DNA from: Clavibacter michiganensis
Lineage (GTDB): Bacteria > Actinomycetota > Actinomycetes > Actinomycetales > Microbacteriaceae
NCBI GenBank assembly: GCA_002150995.1
Contig: MDHJ01000001.1
Coordinates: forward strand, 1,984,001 to 2,048,000
Reading direction: 5' to 3'
DNA length: 64,000 nucleotides
This document shows, piece after piece, positions 30,948-43,545 of this stretch; the stretch's first letter is position 1, and each line of letters starts with the position of its first letter. Below the pieces are notes generated by a model. That model was not told where the DNA came from. It worked only from the letters and a program-made list of their open reading frames with translations, and made no database searches. A program made the position numbers and the translations under genes.

Positions 30948-32431
30948 CCGGCGGGTCAGCAGCGCGATGAACATGGCGTCCGTGCCGTGCCGGTGCGGCC
31001 ACAGCTGGACGCTCGATGCGCGATCGGCGCCCTCCTCGAGCGGCGGGAGCTCGAGGTCGCCGTCCGCCACCTCGGCGAGCACGGCGCGCGTGTCGAGCGC
31101 CGACACGTCCGGGTGGCGCTGGAGCGCCGCCTGCACGACGGCGCGGGTCTCGGCGAGGTGCGGCGAGCACGTGACGTAGGCGAGGATCCCGCCCGGGGCC
31201 AGCGCCCCGATCGCCGCGTCGACGAGGGCCGTCTGGAGGACGCCGAGGCCCGCCACGTCGCGCGGGGACTTCCGCCAGCGCGCCTCGGGCCGGCGGCGCA
31301 GGGCGCCGAGGCCGCTGCAGGGGGCGTCGAGGAGGATCCGGTCGAACGCGCCCGGGTGGCTCTCGCCCACCGTCGTGCCGTCGAGCTCCCACACCTCGGT
31401 GTCGCCGGGGACCGCGCGGAGGGCGTCGCGGACGAGACCCGCGCGGGCGGGCACGAGCTCGTTCGCGGTGAGCAGCGCACCCGCGCGCCCCGCCTCCGCC
31501 GCGAGCAGGGCCGCCTTGCCGCCGGGACCGGCGCACAGGTCGAGCCAGCGCTCGCCGGGGCGGACGGGACGGGCGCGGCTCAGCGCGAGGGCGGCGAGCT
31601 GGGAGCCCTCGTCCTGCACGCGGACGCGGCCCTCGGCCACGCCCGGGGCGTCCATCGGGTCGCCGCCCTCGAGGTACGCGCCGACGGGCGAGAACGCCGC
31701 GGGCTGCTCGTGCGTCTCCTCCACCGTCGCGAGCCCGGGAGCGCGACGAGGCTGACGGCGGGCGCCCGGTTGTCGGCCCGCAGCAGTTCCTCGAGCTCGT
31801 CGGCCCGGCCCTCGCGGGCGAGCGCCTGGCGGAGGGCGCGGAGGACCCACAGCGGATGCGAGTGCTCGAGCGCGAGCCGCTCGTCGGCGCTCGCGGCGCT
31901 GGCGAGGACGCGCTCCCGCCAGGCGTCGGGCTCGGAGCGCGTGACGGTGCGCAGCACGCCGTTGACGAAGCCGGTCGCCGACCGGGATCCGACCGCGCGG
32001 GCCATGTCGACGCCCTCGTTCACGGCCGCGTGCGTCGCGACGCGCATGCTGAGCAGCTGGTGCACCGAGAGGCGCAGCACGTCGAGGATGGGCGCGTCGA
32101 TCGCGGTGACGGGGCGGCCCGCCGCGAGCTCGATCACGCGGTCGTAGTAGCCGGACATGCGCAGGGTGCCGTACGCGAGCTCCGTCGCGAGCGCGGCGTC
32201 CTGGGCGCTGAGCGCAGCCCGGCGGATCCGGACGGGCAGCAGGAGGTTCGCGTACGCGTCCGACTCGCGCACGGCGCTCACGACCTCGTAGGCGACGCGG
32301 CGGGCGGGGCTGACGGTGGACGGGCCGGCGGAGGCGTCGCGCTCGCGGGGCCGGTCCTCCGGGCGGCGGCGGTCGCCGGCGGGGCGGCGGCCCCCCGGGC
32401 GGCGGGAGCTGGATCCGGTGCTGTCGCTCAT
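30945..32431 (-). CDS. rsmB: 16S rRNA (cytosine-5) methyltransferase RsmB/Fmu (frameshift)
   Basis: RsmB methylates a cytosine of 16S rRNA using S-adenosylmethionine. The N-terminal NusB-like RNA-binding domain (about residues 40-180) includes RRVAYEVVSAVRESDAYANL. The methyltransferase domain has LDLCAGPGGKAALLA, ILLDAPCSGLGALRRRPE with the PCS cysteine, and the nucleophile in YVTCSPHLAET. Between VSLVALPG and LATVEETHEQPA the frame breaks at a C3 run (31734-31736); one added base joins both halves. The mended length is 495 residues. The ATG overlaps the fmt stop by 4 bp. Confidence 0.93.
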
Positions 32432-33345
32432 CGTGCGGTGACGTCCTTCATCGTGACGCCGCGCCACCAGTCGGCGGCGGGCATGGGGCTCTTCCCCGCG
32501 GGCTGCACCTGGATGAGCTCGACGGGGTGGCTGGCGGTGCCGACGGCGACGCGGCCGTCGACGGACACGATGCGCCCGGGCTCGAGCGGCGCTCCGTCGC
32601 GCAGGGCGGCGGCCCGATGGACCTTGAGCCGCACGTCGTCCACGGACGTGTGCGCGCCGGGCTCCGGCGTGACGCCGCGGATGCGCGCCAGGACCTCGTC
32701 GGCGGGACGTGCCCAGTCGATGCGGCCGTCGTCGATGGTGGTCTTGGGCGCGAGCGTCGGCTCGCCCTCCTGCGGCAGGGCCCGGGCCGTGCCGGCGGCG
32801 ATCGCGTCGACCGTGCGCCCCAGGAGGCCGGCACCCTGCACCGCGAGGGCGTCGAGCACGTGGCCGGCCGTCTCGTGGTCGCCCGTGGGCCGCTCCTCGC
32901 GGGCGAACACCGGCCCGGTGTCCATGCCGCGCTCGAGCTGGAAGACGCTCGCGCCGGTGACGCGCTCCCCCGCCATGATCGAGCGCTGCACGGGGGCGGC
33001 GCCGCGCCAGCGGGGCAGGAGCGAGAAGTGCAGGTTGATCCAGCCGTGCGCGGGCGTGGAGAGGAGCGGCTCGCGCACCAGGCCCCCGTACGCGACGATG
33101 ACGCCCAGGTCGGCCGCGACGGCGGCGATCCGGGCCGTCGCCTCCTCGTCGAGGCGGTTCGTGCGGAGCGTCGGGATGCCCCGGCGCTCCGCCTCCGCGG
33201 CGACCGGCGACGGCGTGAGCACGCGCTTGCGGCCGAGCGGGGCGTCCGCGCGCGTGACGACGAGGGCGACCTCGTGACCGGACGCGGCGAGCAGCTGGAG
33301 CGAGGGCACCGCCGCGAGGGGCGTGCCGGCGAAGACGAGTCTCAT
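32428..33345 (-). CDS. fmt: Methionyl-tRNA formyltransferase
   Basis: Fmt formylates initiator Met-tRNA with 10-formyl-tetrahydrofolate. The 305-residue product has the N-terminal Rossmann start MRLVFAGTPLAAVPSL and the catalytic block in NLHFSLLPRWRGAAPVQRSI. MDTGPVFAREE and the C-terminal tRNA-binding domain (KVHRAAALRDGAPLEPG onward) follow. Its ATG overlaps the stop of a 38-residue ORF that itself starts on the priA stop, so fmt may be translationally coupled to priA. Confidence 0.96.
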   Translation of the reverse strand: MRLVFAGTPLAAVPSLQLLAASGHEVALVVTRADAPLGRKRVLTPSPVAAEAERRGIPTLRTNRLDEEATARIAAVAADLGVIVAYGGLVREPLLSTPAHGWINLHFSLLPRWRGAAPVQRSIMAGERVTGASVFQLERGMDTGPVFAREERPTGDHETAGHVLDALAVQGAGLLGRTVDAIAAGTARALPQEGEPTLAPKTTIDDGRIDWARPADEVLARIRGVTPEPGAHTSVDDVRLKVHRAAALRDGAPLEPGRIVSVDGRVAVGTASHPVELIQVQPAGKSPMPAADWWRGVTMKDVTAR

Positions 33346-33458
33346 GCGGATCCCTCCCGGGGACGGCGTGCAGGGCGAGCGGAGGAGGCGGAGGCGGGTG
33401 TGCGGGCGGCTGCCGGGGCGGCGGCGCCGCGGGCACGGGCGGCCCGGCGCACGGGCAT
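33342..33458 (-). CDS. Small Ala/Arg-rich ORF bridging priA and fmt
   Basis: This 38-codon frame starts at an ATG that overlaps the priA stop (TGATG) and ends in a TGA that overlaps the fmt start (ATGA). The product begins MPVRRAARARGAAAPAAA, is very basic and Ala-rich, and has no known domain. I do not recognise it. Exact coupling at both ends suggests it is translated, perhaps to carry ribosomes across the 112-bp gap. Long open frames are common at this G+C, however, so chance cannot be excluded. Confidence 0.35.
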   Translation of the reverse strand: MPVRRAARARGAAAPAAARTPASASSARPARRPREGSA

Positions 33459-35521
33459 CAGAACAGCCCCGTGTCGTCGAACCGTACACGGAGGGGGACG
33501 GTGGGCCGGAACCCGGTGCGGCCGGCGACCGGCTTCCGGCGGCTGGAGGCGTTGCGCACGACGGCCGCGCGGAGCTCCCGCGCCGCGTCCGGCCCGCTCG
33601 CGTAGTCGAGCCGGACGATGGCCCGCACCCGCCCCTGCTCGGTGGGAGCGGGCCCCAGCACGTCGACCCCCGGGATCCCGGCGAGCCGCTCGACGGCCGC
33701 GCCGACCGCGTCGGGCAGGCCCTCCACGCTCGCCGCGCGCACCGCGGGCGGGAAGCGCAGCGCCCGGCGCTCGAGCAGCTCCTCGCGCGCGTACCGGGGC
33801 TGCTGCCAGGTGGCGAGGGCGCGGGCGACCTGGCCGCCGACGCCCACGAGCATGACGGGCGCGCGGGGCGCCGCGAGGGCGGCCGCGTTCGACCACTGCC
33901 GGAGCACGTCCTCCCCCACCCGCAGGCTCTCCCGGGCGAGCATCCGCTCCCCGTCGAGGAGGAGCACGGCGCGGTACCCGCCGGCGGCGACGGGCTCGGC
34001 GCCGCGCGTGGCCACGACCAGGCGCGACTCGCCGTCGACCTCCTGCACGTGGCGCTCGCCGTCGGCCAGCACCACCTGCACGCCGGGGAACGCGCGGCCG
34101 AGCTCCTCGGCGGTGCGGCCGGCGCCGATGGTGACGAGCCGCAGCTCGTCCGACCCGCAGTTCGCGCACCGCCAGTCGCCCGCGAGGTGCCCGCACCAGC
34201 CGCAGGTGGGCGTGCTCGTCGCGGTCGACATGCCGAGCGGTCCGGTGCAGACGGTGCAGCGGGCGGCCTGGCGGCACGCGCGGCACGCCACGAGCGGCGC
34301 GTACCCGGGGCGCGCGACCTGGATGAGGACCGGACCGTGCTCGACGGCGTCCTTCGCCGCGCGCCAGGCCCCGGACGGGATGCGGGCCTGCCGGGCGAAG
34401 CCCTCGTCGCCCGTCTGCGAGGTGGTCGGGATGACGCGCGGGGTGCGGTTGACGGAGGGCGACACGCTGTCGAGGTAGCCGATGGCGACGAGCCGCTCGA
34501 CCTCGGTGCTCCGGGAGTGCGCGAGCAGCACGAGCGCGGTCGCCTGCTGCCGGCTGCGGAGGAGCGCCACGTCGCGGGCGTGCGCGTACGGGCTGAGGGG
34601 CTCCGCGTGCAGCGGGTCGCCCTCGTCCCACAGGGCGATGAGGCCGAGGCCCGGTGCGGGGGCGTAGACCGCCGAGCGGTTGCCGACCACGATGCGGGGC
34701 GCGTCGCCGAGGCCGGCGAGGAACGCGCGGTAGCGGTCGGGGCCGGACTGGCGGGCATCGGTGCGGAGCACCGATCCCTCGGGAGCGTGCACGGCGAGGG
34801 CCAGCTCCAGCTGGTCCTGGTCGCGGTAGTCGGGGACCACGAGGACGCTGCTGCGGCCGGACGCGAGCACGCGGGCGGCGGCCTGCGCGAGCGTGACGGC
34901 CCAGCGGCCGGCCCACGCGCCGCCCGGCAGCTCGACGACCTCGGGGATCGCGTCGACCGCCACGCGGCCGGACCCGTCGACCGCGGCCGCGAGGCCCTCG
35001 GGCGCGTACCCGTCGACGGGCGGGAGCGCGCGGGCGGCGGGTTCGGCGGCGGCGGGCTCGGCGTCGGCGTGCGCGGAGGCCGCCGCGGCGTCCGCGTCGG
35101 CGGACGACGCCGCGAGTGCCGCCAGGTGCGCCTTCTCCACGCGCACCTGCCGCGGCGGCACGGCGAGGCGGATCACGTCGGACGCGGAACCCGCCTGCCG
35201 GTCCGCGACCTCGCGCGCGAGCGTCCAGATCTCCGGCCGGAGGACGGGCAGCGGCGACACGACGGCCTCGACCTCGCTGAGCGCGCCGTCGTACCCCTGG
35301 CCGTCTCCCACCTCGACGACGTAGCCGTCGGCGACCCGCCCCGCGGAGCGCAGCGGCACCCGCACGCGGACGCCGGGCACGCACTCGGCCCGCAGCGCCT
35401 CCGGCACGGCGTAGTCGAACAGCCGGTCGAGCTGCGGCAGGGGCGAGTCGACCATGACGCGGACGACGGGCGGTCGCCCACCGTCCGCGGCGCCGGCCGT
35501 GTCCGGCGACCCCGCGGTCAC
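33458..35521 (-). CDS. priA: PriA primosome protein, actinobacterial type without helicase P-loop
   Basis: PriA reloads the replicative helicase at stalled forks. The 687-residue product has the N-terminal DNA-binding domain (VDSPLPQLDRLFDYAVPEALR, GVRVRVPL) and the zinc-binding cysteines CRACRQAARCTVC and CGWCGHLAGDWRCANCG. Where other PriA proteins have the Walker A sequence there is only ASGRSSVLVVPDYRDQDQLE, and the DExH box reads LIALWDEGDPL. It is therefore likely inactive as a helicase, the usual state in actinobacteria. An Ala/Glu-rich insertion lies near residues 125-155. It sits between metK and fmt. Confidence 0.9.
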   Translation of the reverse strand: MTAGSPDTAGAADGGRPPVVRVMVDSPLPQLDRLFDYAVPEALRAECVPGVRVRVPLRSAGRVADGYVVEVGDGQGYDGALSEVEAVVSPLPVLRPEIWTLAREVADRQAGSASDVIRLAVPPRQVRVEKAHLAALAASSADADAAAASAHADAEPAAAEPAARALPPVDGYAPEGLAAAVDGSGRVAVDAIPEVVELPGGAWAGRWAVTLAQAAARVLASGRSSVLVVPDYRDQDQLELALAVHAPEGSVLRTDARQSGPDRYRAFLAGLGDAPRIVVGNRSAVYAPAPGLGLIALWDEGDPLHAEPLSPYAHARDVALLRSRQQATALVLLAHSRSTEVERLVAIGYLDSVSPSVNRTPRVIPTTSQTGDEGFARQARIPSGAWRAAKDAVEHGPVLIQVARPGYAPLVACRACRQAARCTVCTGPLGMSTATSTPTCGWCGHLAGDWRCANCGSDELRLVTIGAGRTAEELGRAFPGVQVVLADGERHVQEVDGESRLVVATRGAEPVAAGGYRAVLLLDGERMLARESLRVGEDVLRQWSNAAALAAPRAPVMLVGVGGQVARALATWQQPRYAREELLERRALRFPPAVRAASVEGLPDAVGAAVERLAGIPGVDVLGPAPTEQGRVRAIVRLDYASGPDAARELRAAVVRNASSRRKPVAGRTGFRPTVPLRVRFDDTGLF

Positions 35522-35578
35522 CGGGCGACCCCGGTCACGCCGCCGTCGGGACGGCCGGCGATGACCCGAGCGCGCGCG

Positions 35579-36790
35579 TCAGAGGCCCGCGGCGCTCTGC
35601 AGGTCGGCGACACGGTCGAGCGCCTCCCAGGTGAAGTCGGGCAGCTCGCGGCCGAAGTGGCCGTAGGCGGCGGTCTGCGCGTAGATGGGGCGCAGCAGGT
35701 CGAGCTGCTCGACGATCGCGGCGGGCCGCAGGTCGAAGGTCTCGCGGATGGCGCGGACGATGCGCTCCTCGGGCACGTGCGCGGTGCCGAACGTCTCGAT
35801 GTAGAGGCCGACGGGCGCGGCCTTGCCGATGGCGTAGGCGACCTGCACCTCGAGGCGGTCGGCGAGGCCCGCGGCGACCGCGTTCTTCGCGACCCAGCGC
35901 ATGGCGTACGCGGCGCTGCGGTCGACCTTCGACGGGTCCTTGCCGCTGAACGCGCCGCCGCCGTGCCGGCTGAAGCCGCCGTAGGTGTCGACGATGATCT
36001 TCCGGCCGGTGAGCCCCGCGTCGCCCTTCGGCCCGCCGATCTCGAACTTGCCCGTGGGGTTGATGAGCATCGTCGCGTCGCGCGAGTCGAGCTCGATGCC
36101 GATCTCGGCGGCCTGCGCGAGCACCGGCCGGATGACGTGCTCCTCGACCTCGCGGCGGAGGTCGTCCTGCGAGACCTGCGGGCCGTGCTGCGTGGAGAGC
36201 ACGACGGTGTCGACCGTGCGCGGGACGAGCCCGTCGTAGCCGATGGTGACCTGCGTCTTGCCGTCCGGGCGGAGGTACGCCAGCTCACCGGAGTGGCGGA
36301 CGGCGGCCAGGCGCTCGGCGAGGCGGTGCGCGAGGTAGATGGGCAGGGGCAGGAACACGGGGGTGTCGCGCGAGGCGTACCCGAACATGAGGCCCTGGTC
36401 GCCGGCGCCCTGCAGGTCGCGGGCGTCGGTGGACGCGGATCCGGAGCGGGACTCGTAGGAGCGGTCGACGCCCTGCGCGATGTCGGGCGACTGCGCGCCG
36501 ATGGACACGGTGACGCCGCAGTTGCTGCCGTCGAACCCGACCTCGGACGAGTCGTAGCCGATGTCGCGGATGCGGTCGCGCACGATCTGCGGGATGTCGA
36601 CGTAGCCGGAGGTGGTGACCTCGCCGGCGACGTGCACGAGACCGGTGGTGACGAGGGTCTCGACGGCCGCGCGGCTCGTCGGATCCTGCGCGAGGAGGGC
36701 GTCGAGGATGCTGTCCGAGATCTGGTCGCAGATCTTGTCGGGGTGGCCTTCGGTGACGGACTCGGAGGTGAACAGGCGCAGGTCGGTCAC
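35579..36790 (-). CDS. metK: S-adenosylmethionine synthetase
   Basis: MetK makes S-adenosylmethionine from methionine and ATP. The 403-residue product has [20 protein letters not shown] at the start, the signature [12 protein letters not shown], and the P-loop-like [22 protein letters not shown] 36790 is preceded by GGAGG at a good distance. No SAM riboswitch is visible in the 41 bp between coaBC and metK, so control must act elsewhere. It is a cofactor source for RsmB, two genes on. Confidence 0.97.
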   Translation of the reverse strand: MTDLRLFTSESVTEGHPDKICDQISDSILDALLAQDPTSRAAVETLVTTGLVHVAGEVTTSGYVDIPQIVRDRIRDIGYDSSEVGFDGSNCGVTVSIGAQSPDIAQGVDRSYESRSGSASTDARDLQGAGDQGLMFGYASRDTPVFLPLPIYLAHRLAERLAAVRHSGELAYLRPDGKTQVTIGYDGLVPRTVDTVVLSTQHGPQVSQDDLRREVEEHVIRPVLAQAAEIGIELDSRDATMLINPTGKFEIGGPKGDAGLTGRKIIVDTYGGFSRHGGGAFSGKDPSKVDRSAAYAMRWVAKNAVAAGLADRLEVQVAYAIGKAAPVGLYIETFGTAHVPEERIVRAIRETFDLRPAAIVEQLDLLRPIYAQTAAYGHFGRELPDFTWEALDRVADLQSAAGL

Positions 36791-36831
36791 GTTCGGGGCC
36801 TCCAGGGGATCGTGTGGTCGCCCACCGGTCG

Positions 36832-38046
36832 CTACCGCGGCCCCGGCGGACCCACTACGTCGAGAATTCGATGGGCCACCTGCTCCTTGGAGCCGGAGGC
36901 CTCCGCAAGTGTATCGCCGGTCCTCGCGAGCACCGTGACCGCGTTGCCCTCCGTGGCGAACCCCTCGGTCCAGCCGACCCGGTTGAGGACGAGCAGGTCG
37001 CAGCCCTTGCGCTGGAGCTTCGCCCGGCCGATGCGGAGGAGCTCCGCGGGGTCCTGCTCGGTCTCGGCCGCGAAGCCCACGATGACCCGGTGCGAACCGT
37101 CGGCGCGGGGCGTCCGGGCGTCGGCGGCGAGCCGCTGCAGGATGTCCGGGTTCCGCACCAGCTCGACGGAGAGGGCGTCGCCCGCCTCCTCCTTCTTGAT
37201 CTTGCCCGCGGAGACGGCAGCGGGACGGTAGTCGGCGACGGCGGCGGCCATGACGATGACGTCGGCGTCGGCCGCCTCGCGCACCATCGCCTCCTCGAGC
37301 TCGAGGGCGGTCGACACGGGCACCACGCGGACGCCGGTCGGCGCGGGCACCTCGAGGTGCGCCGCGACGAGGACGACATCGGCGCCGCGGTCGCGCGCGG
37401 CGGCCGCGAGGGCCGTGCCCTGGCGTCCGGAGGAGCGGTTGCCGAGGAAGCGCACGGGATCCAGCGGCTCGCGGGTGCCGCCCGCGGAGACGACGACGCG
37501 TCGGCCCTCGAGGTCGCGGCCGCCGGGGCGGACCGCGGCGAGGGCCGCGGCGAGCACGTCCTCGACCTCGGCCATGCGGCCGGGTCCCGAGTCGGTGCCC
37601 GTGAGCCGGCCCGACGTGGGGCCGACGAGCGTCGCCCCGCGCGAGCGCAGGATGGCCGCGTTGGCCTGCGTCGCCGGGTGCTGCCACATCTCGGTGTGCA
37701 TCGCCGGGGCGACGACGAGGGGCGCGCGGCTCGCGAGGATGGTGGTGCCGAGCAGGTCGTCCGAGAGGCCGAGGGCCATGGACGCCAGCGTGTGCGCGGT
37801 GGCCGGCGCCACGACGATGAGGTCGGCCTTCTGGCCGAGTGCCACGTGGCGGACCTCGGAGACCCCGTCGTACAGGTCGCTCGTCACGGGGTTGCGGCTG
37901 ACGGCCTCGAGGGTGGGCTTGCCGACGAAGCGCAGCGCCGCCTCGGTGGGGACGACGTGCACGTCGTGCCCGAGGAGCACGAGGCCGCGGACGACGCCGA
38001 CGGCCTTGTAGGCCGCGATGCCGCCGGTGATGCCCACGACGACCAT
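36832..38046 (-). CDS. coaBC: Bifunctional phosphopantothenoylcysteine decarboxylase / phosphopantothenate-cysteine ligase
   Basis: CoaBC adds cysteine to 4'-phosphopantothenate (CoaB half) and decarboxylates the product (CoaC half). The FMN-binding CoaC domain covers about residues 1-180 ([36 protein letters not shown]). The CoaB domain follows ([40 protein letters not shown]). The length of about 404 residues is normal. ATG 38046 or the adjacent GTG 38049 could be the start. The window thus holds both coaBC and the last CoA enzyme, coaE. Confidence 0.96.
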   Translation of the reverse strand: MVVVGITGGIAAYKAVGVVRGLVLLGHDVHVVPTEAALRFVGKPTLEAVSRNPVTSDLYDGVSEVRHVALGQKADLIVVAPATAHTLASMALGLSDDLLGTTILASRAPLVVAPAMHTEMWQHPATQANAAILRSRGATLVGPTSGRLTGTDSGPGRMAEVEDVLAAALAAVRPGGRDLEGRRVVVSAGGTREPLDPVRFLGNRSSGRQGTALAAAARDRGADVVLVAAHLEVPAPTGVRVVPVSTALELEEAMVREAADADVIVMAAAVADYRPAAVSAGKIKKEEAGDALSVELVRNPDILQRLAADARTPRADGSHRVIVGFAAETEQDPAELLRIGRAKLQRKGCDLLVLNRVGWTEGFATEGNAVTVLARTGDTLAEASGSKEQVAHRILDVVGPPGPR

Positions 38047-38126
38047 CACGCGGCGGCGCTCCGGATGCGGATGGCGGGGAGCGCGTGCGGCGGACGGTCG
38101 GCGGGGGTCATCCGGGTGGGCGGCGG

Positions 38127-38396
38127 CTAGGAGGCCGCGGGCTCCACGATGGGCGTGGCGACGAGCTTGTCCTCGTTGATCTCGTGCATGGCGACCGAGA
38201 GGGGCTTGTCGTCGATGGTGGAGTCGACGAGCGGTCCGACGTTGTCGAACAGGCTGCCCTCGTGCAGGTCGGCGTAGTAGTCGTTGATCTGACGGGCCCG
38301 CTTGGAGGCGAAGATCACGAGCGCGTACTTCGAGTCGACCTTCGAGAGGAGCTCGTCGATGGGCGGGTCGATGATGCCCTGGGTCTTGTCAACCAT
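38127..38396 (-). CDS. rpoZ: RNA polymerase omega subunit
   Basis: Omega helps assemble and hold the beta' subunit. The 89-residue product starts [20 protein letters not shown] and has the core motif [20 protein letters not shown]. The C-terminal half ([16 protein letters not shown]) is the actinobacterial extension. It follows gmk by 48 bp, with a large hairpin over the gmk stop, so its level may be set apart from gmk. Confidence 0.96.
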   Translation of the reverse strand: MVDKTQGIIDPPIDELLSKVDSKYALVIFASKRARQINDYYADLHEGSLFDNVGPLVDSTIDDKPLSVAMHEINEDKLVATPIVEPAAS

Positions 38397-38424
38397 GGAT
38401 GTGCCGCTTCCTCATTACATGGAC

Positions 38425-38463
38425 GAAGGCCGCACGGGTCCGGGTCACGGACCGACGGCCTTC
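38425..38463 (-). terminator. Two-tier hairpin over the gmk stop codon
   Basis: GAAGGCCG and CGGCCTTC (8 bp) enclose a second stem GGTCCG/CGGACC (6 bp) with a 5-nt loop and a small asymmetric internal loop. The structure spans the gmk stop (38445-38447) and precedes rpoZ. It could terminate part of the transcript or stabilise an mRNA end after cleavage. Confidence 0.55.
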
Positions 38464-39351
38464 CTGGTCTTCATCAACTCTACGACCTCCCGGGCGGCAT
38501 CCGCGACATCGCGGTTGACGACGAGGTGGTCGAACTCGTCCTGGGCGGCCAGCTCGACCTTCGCGGTGTCCAGGCGGCGCTGCTGCTCCTCGGGCCCCTC
38601 CGTGCCGCGGCCGACCAGCCGGCGCACGAGCTCCTCCCAGGTGGGGGGCAGGAGGAACACGAGCCGGGCCTCCGGCATCGCGGCCCGCACCTGGCGCGCG
38701 CCCTGGATGTCGATCTCGAGCAGCACGCTGCGCCCCTCGGCCAGGGCGACGTCGATGGGCGCGCGGGGCGTGCCGTAGCGGTGGGCGTTGTGCACCGTCG
38801 CCCACTCGAGGAGCTCGCCCCGCTCGACCATGCGGTCGAACTCGGCGTCGGAGACGAAGTAGTAGTTGACGCCCTCGACCTCGCCCGGCCGCGGCGCGCG
38901 GGTCGTGGCGGAGACCGAGAGGAGCACGTCGGGCTCGTTCTCGCGGATGAAGGTGGAGACGGTGCCCTTGCCGACGGCCGTGGGACCGGCGAGCACGACG
39001 AGGCGGCTGGGCTCGACGATCTGCTTCGCGGCCTGCCAGTCCTCGAGGAAGCGGGTGAGGCGCACGCGCTGGTGCACGCCGAGGCCGCCGAGGCGCTTGG
39101 CCGTGGAGATGCCGAGCTCCCGAGGATCCGCTCGAGCTTGGTGGGGCCGATGTTGGGGATGCTGGTGAGGAACTCCGTCACGCGCAGCGTCGCCTCCGCG
39201 CGGTGCGCGGGTCCGCGGACGCGTCGAGGACGCCGAGCGGCGTGCGGGCGCCGGTGACGATGTCGTGCTTGACCTGGGCGCGCGCCCGGCGGGCGGCGAC
39301 GGCGGCCTGCGATGCGGCGACCCGGTCGACCTCGGGTGGTTCGGGCCTCAT
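38445..39351 (-). CDS. gmk: MihF-guanylate kinase fusion (two frameshifts)
   Basis: Guanylate kinase turns GMP into GDP. Here it is preceded, in one frame after mending, by a mycobacterial integration host factor-like DNA-binding domain. The mended product is 302 residues. Residues 1-100 ([58 protein letters not shown]) match MihF. The kinase follows with the P-loop [15 protein letters not shown] and [20 protein letters not shown]. Frame breaks lie at C runs 39196-39197 and 39119-39121; one added base at each restores the chain. No stop separates the two domains. The ATG overlaps the pyrF stop by 4 bp. Confidence 0.92.
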
Positions 39352-40254
39352 GGCAGCACCTCTTCGAGTCGTCCGGCGTGGTCGGTGACGGCCTCCGCGA
39401 CACGCCGTGGCCCTGCCGCGAGGATACTCCGCGAGGCGCTCGCGACCACAACGCCCGCGGCGGGGCCGAACAGCTTCCGGACATCGCCGAGCAGCGCCCC
39501 CTGGTGCCCGAAGCCGGGCGCGAGGATCGGCGTGCGGGTCAGGCGGGCGAGGTCGAGCCCCGCGTCGGCCGGGTCGACGGTGGCGCCGATGACGAGCCCG
39601 AAGGCGCCCGGGTCGCCGGCCGGGTCGTCCCCGGAGCCGTTGGCGGCGACGGCCGCGTCCTGGATGCCCCGGGCCACCGTGCGCGCGCTGGCGGAGGCGG
39701 CGGGGCGTCGCCGGGGGCGGACGGGAGGACGGCCCGCTGCAGGTCGCGGGCCTCCGGGTTCGAGGTGGCGGCGAGGACGAACACGCCCGCGCCCCACGCG
39801 TCGGCGGCGGCGCGGACGCCGTCGAGGGAGCCGACGCCCGTGTACGCGGTGAGGGTGACGGCGTCGGCCCGCAGCGGGCTGTCGGGCGCGAGCCAGGCGG
39901 CGCCGTACGCGTCGACCGTCGAGCCGATGTCGCCCCGCTTCGCGTCGGCGATCACGAGGAGGCCGGCGTCCCGGGCGGCGGCGAGGACGCGCTCGAGCGC
40001 GGCGTAGCCCGCGGATCCGTGCCGCTCGAAGAACGCGACCTGCGGCTTCACGATGCCGGCCCGGCCCGCCGTGGCCTCGACCACGCGGAGGCCGAACTCC
40101 TCGAGCCCGCGCGCGTCGTCGTCGAGCCCCCACGCGTCGAGCAGGGAGCGATGCGGGTCGATGCCGACGCACAGGTGCCCGCGCTCCCGGAAGGCGCGGG
40201 CGAGGCGCGCGCCGAACGGCGGGGCGACCGCGGCCGCCCCGCCGTCGGCGGTCG

Positions 40255-40258
<4 letters not shown>
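39348..40258 (-). CDS. pyrF: Orotidine 5'-phosphate decarboxylase (frameshift)
   Basis: PyrF decarboxylates OMP to UMP, the last step of the pathway. The product is the actinobacterial type, with [15 protein letters not shown] near residue 30, the catalytic [18 protein letters not shown], and [12 protein letters not shown]. After LPSAPGDAP the frame breaks at a G4 run (39702-39705). One added base restores [16 protein letters not shown] and the C-terminal [13 protein letters not shown] phosphate-site block. The mended length is 303 residues. GTG 40258 overlaps the carB stop by 4 bp. Confidence 0.94.

Positions 40259-43544
<3,286 letters not shown>

Positions 43545-43545
<1 letters not shown>

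Noticed and set aside
36791..36831. SAM riboswitch before metK
   Set aside because: Only 41 bp separate coaBC and metK; no SAM aptamer fold or terminator is possible there.
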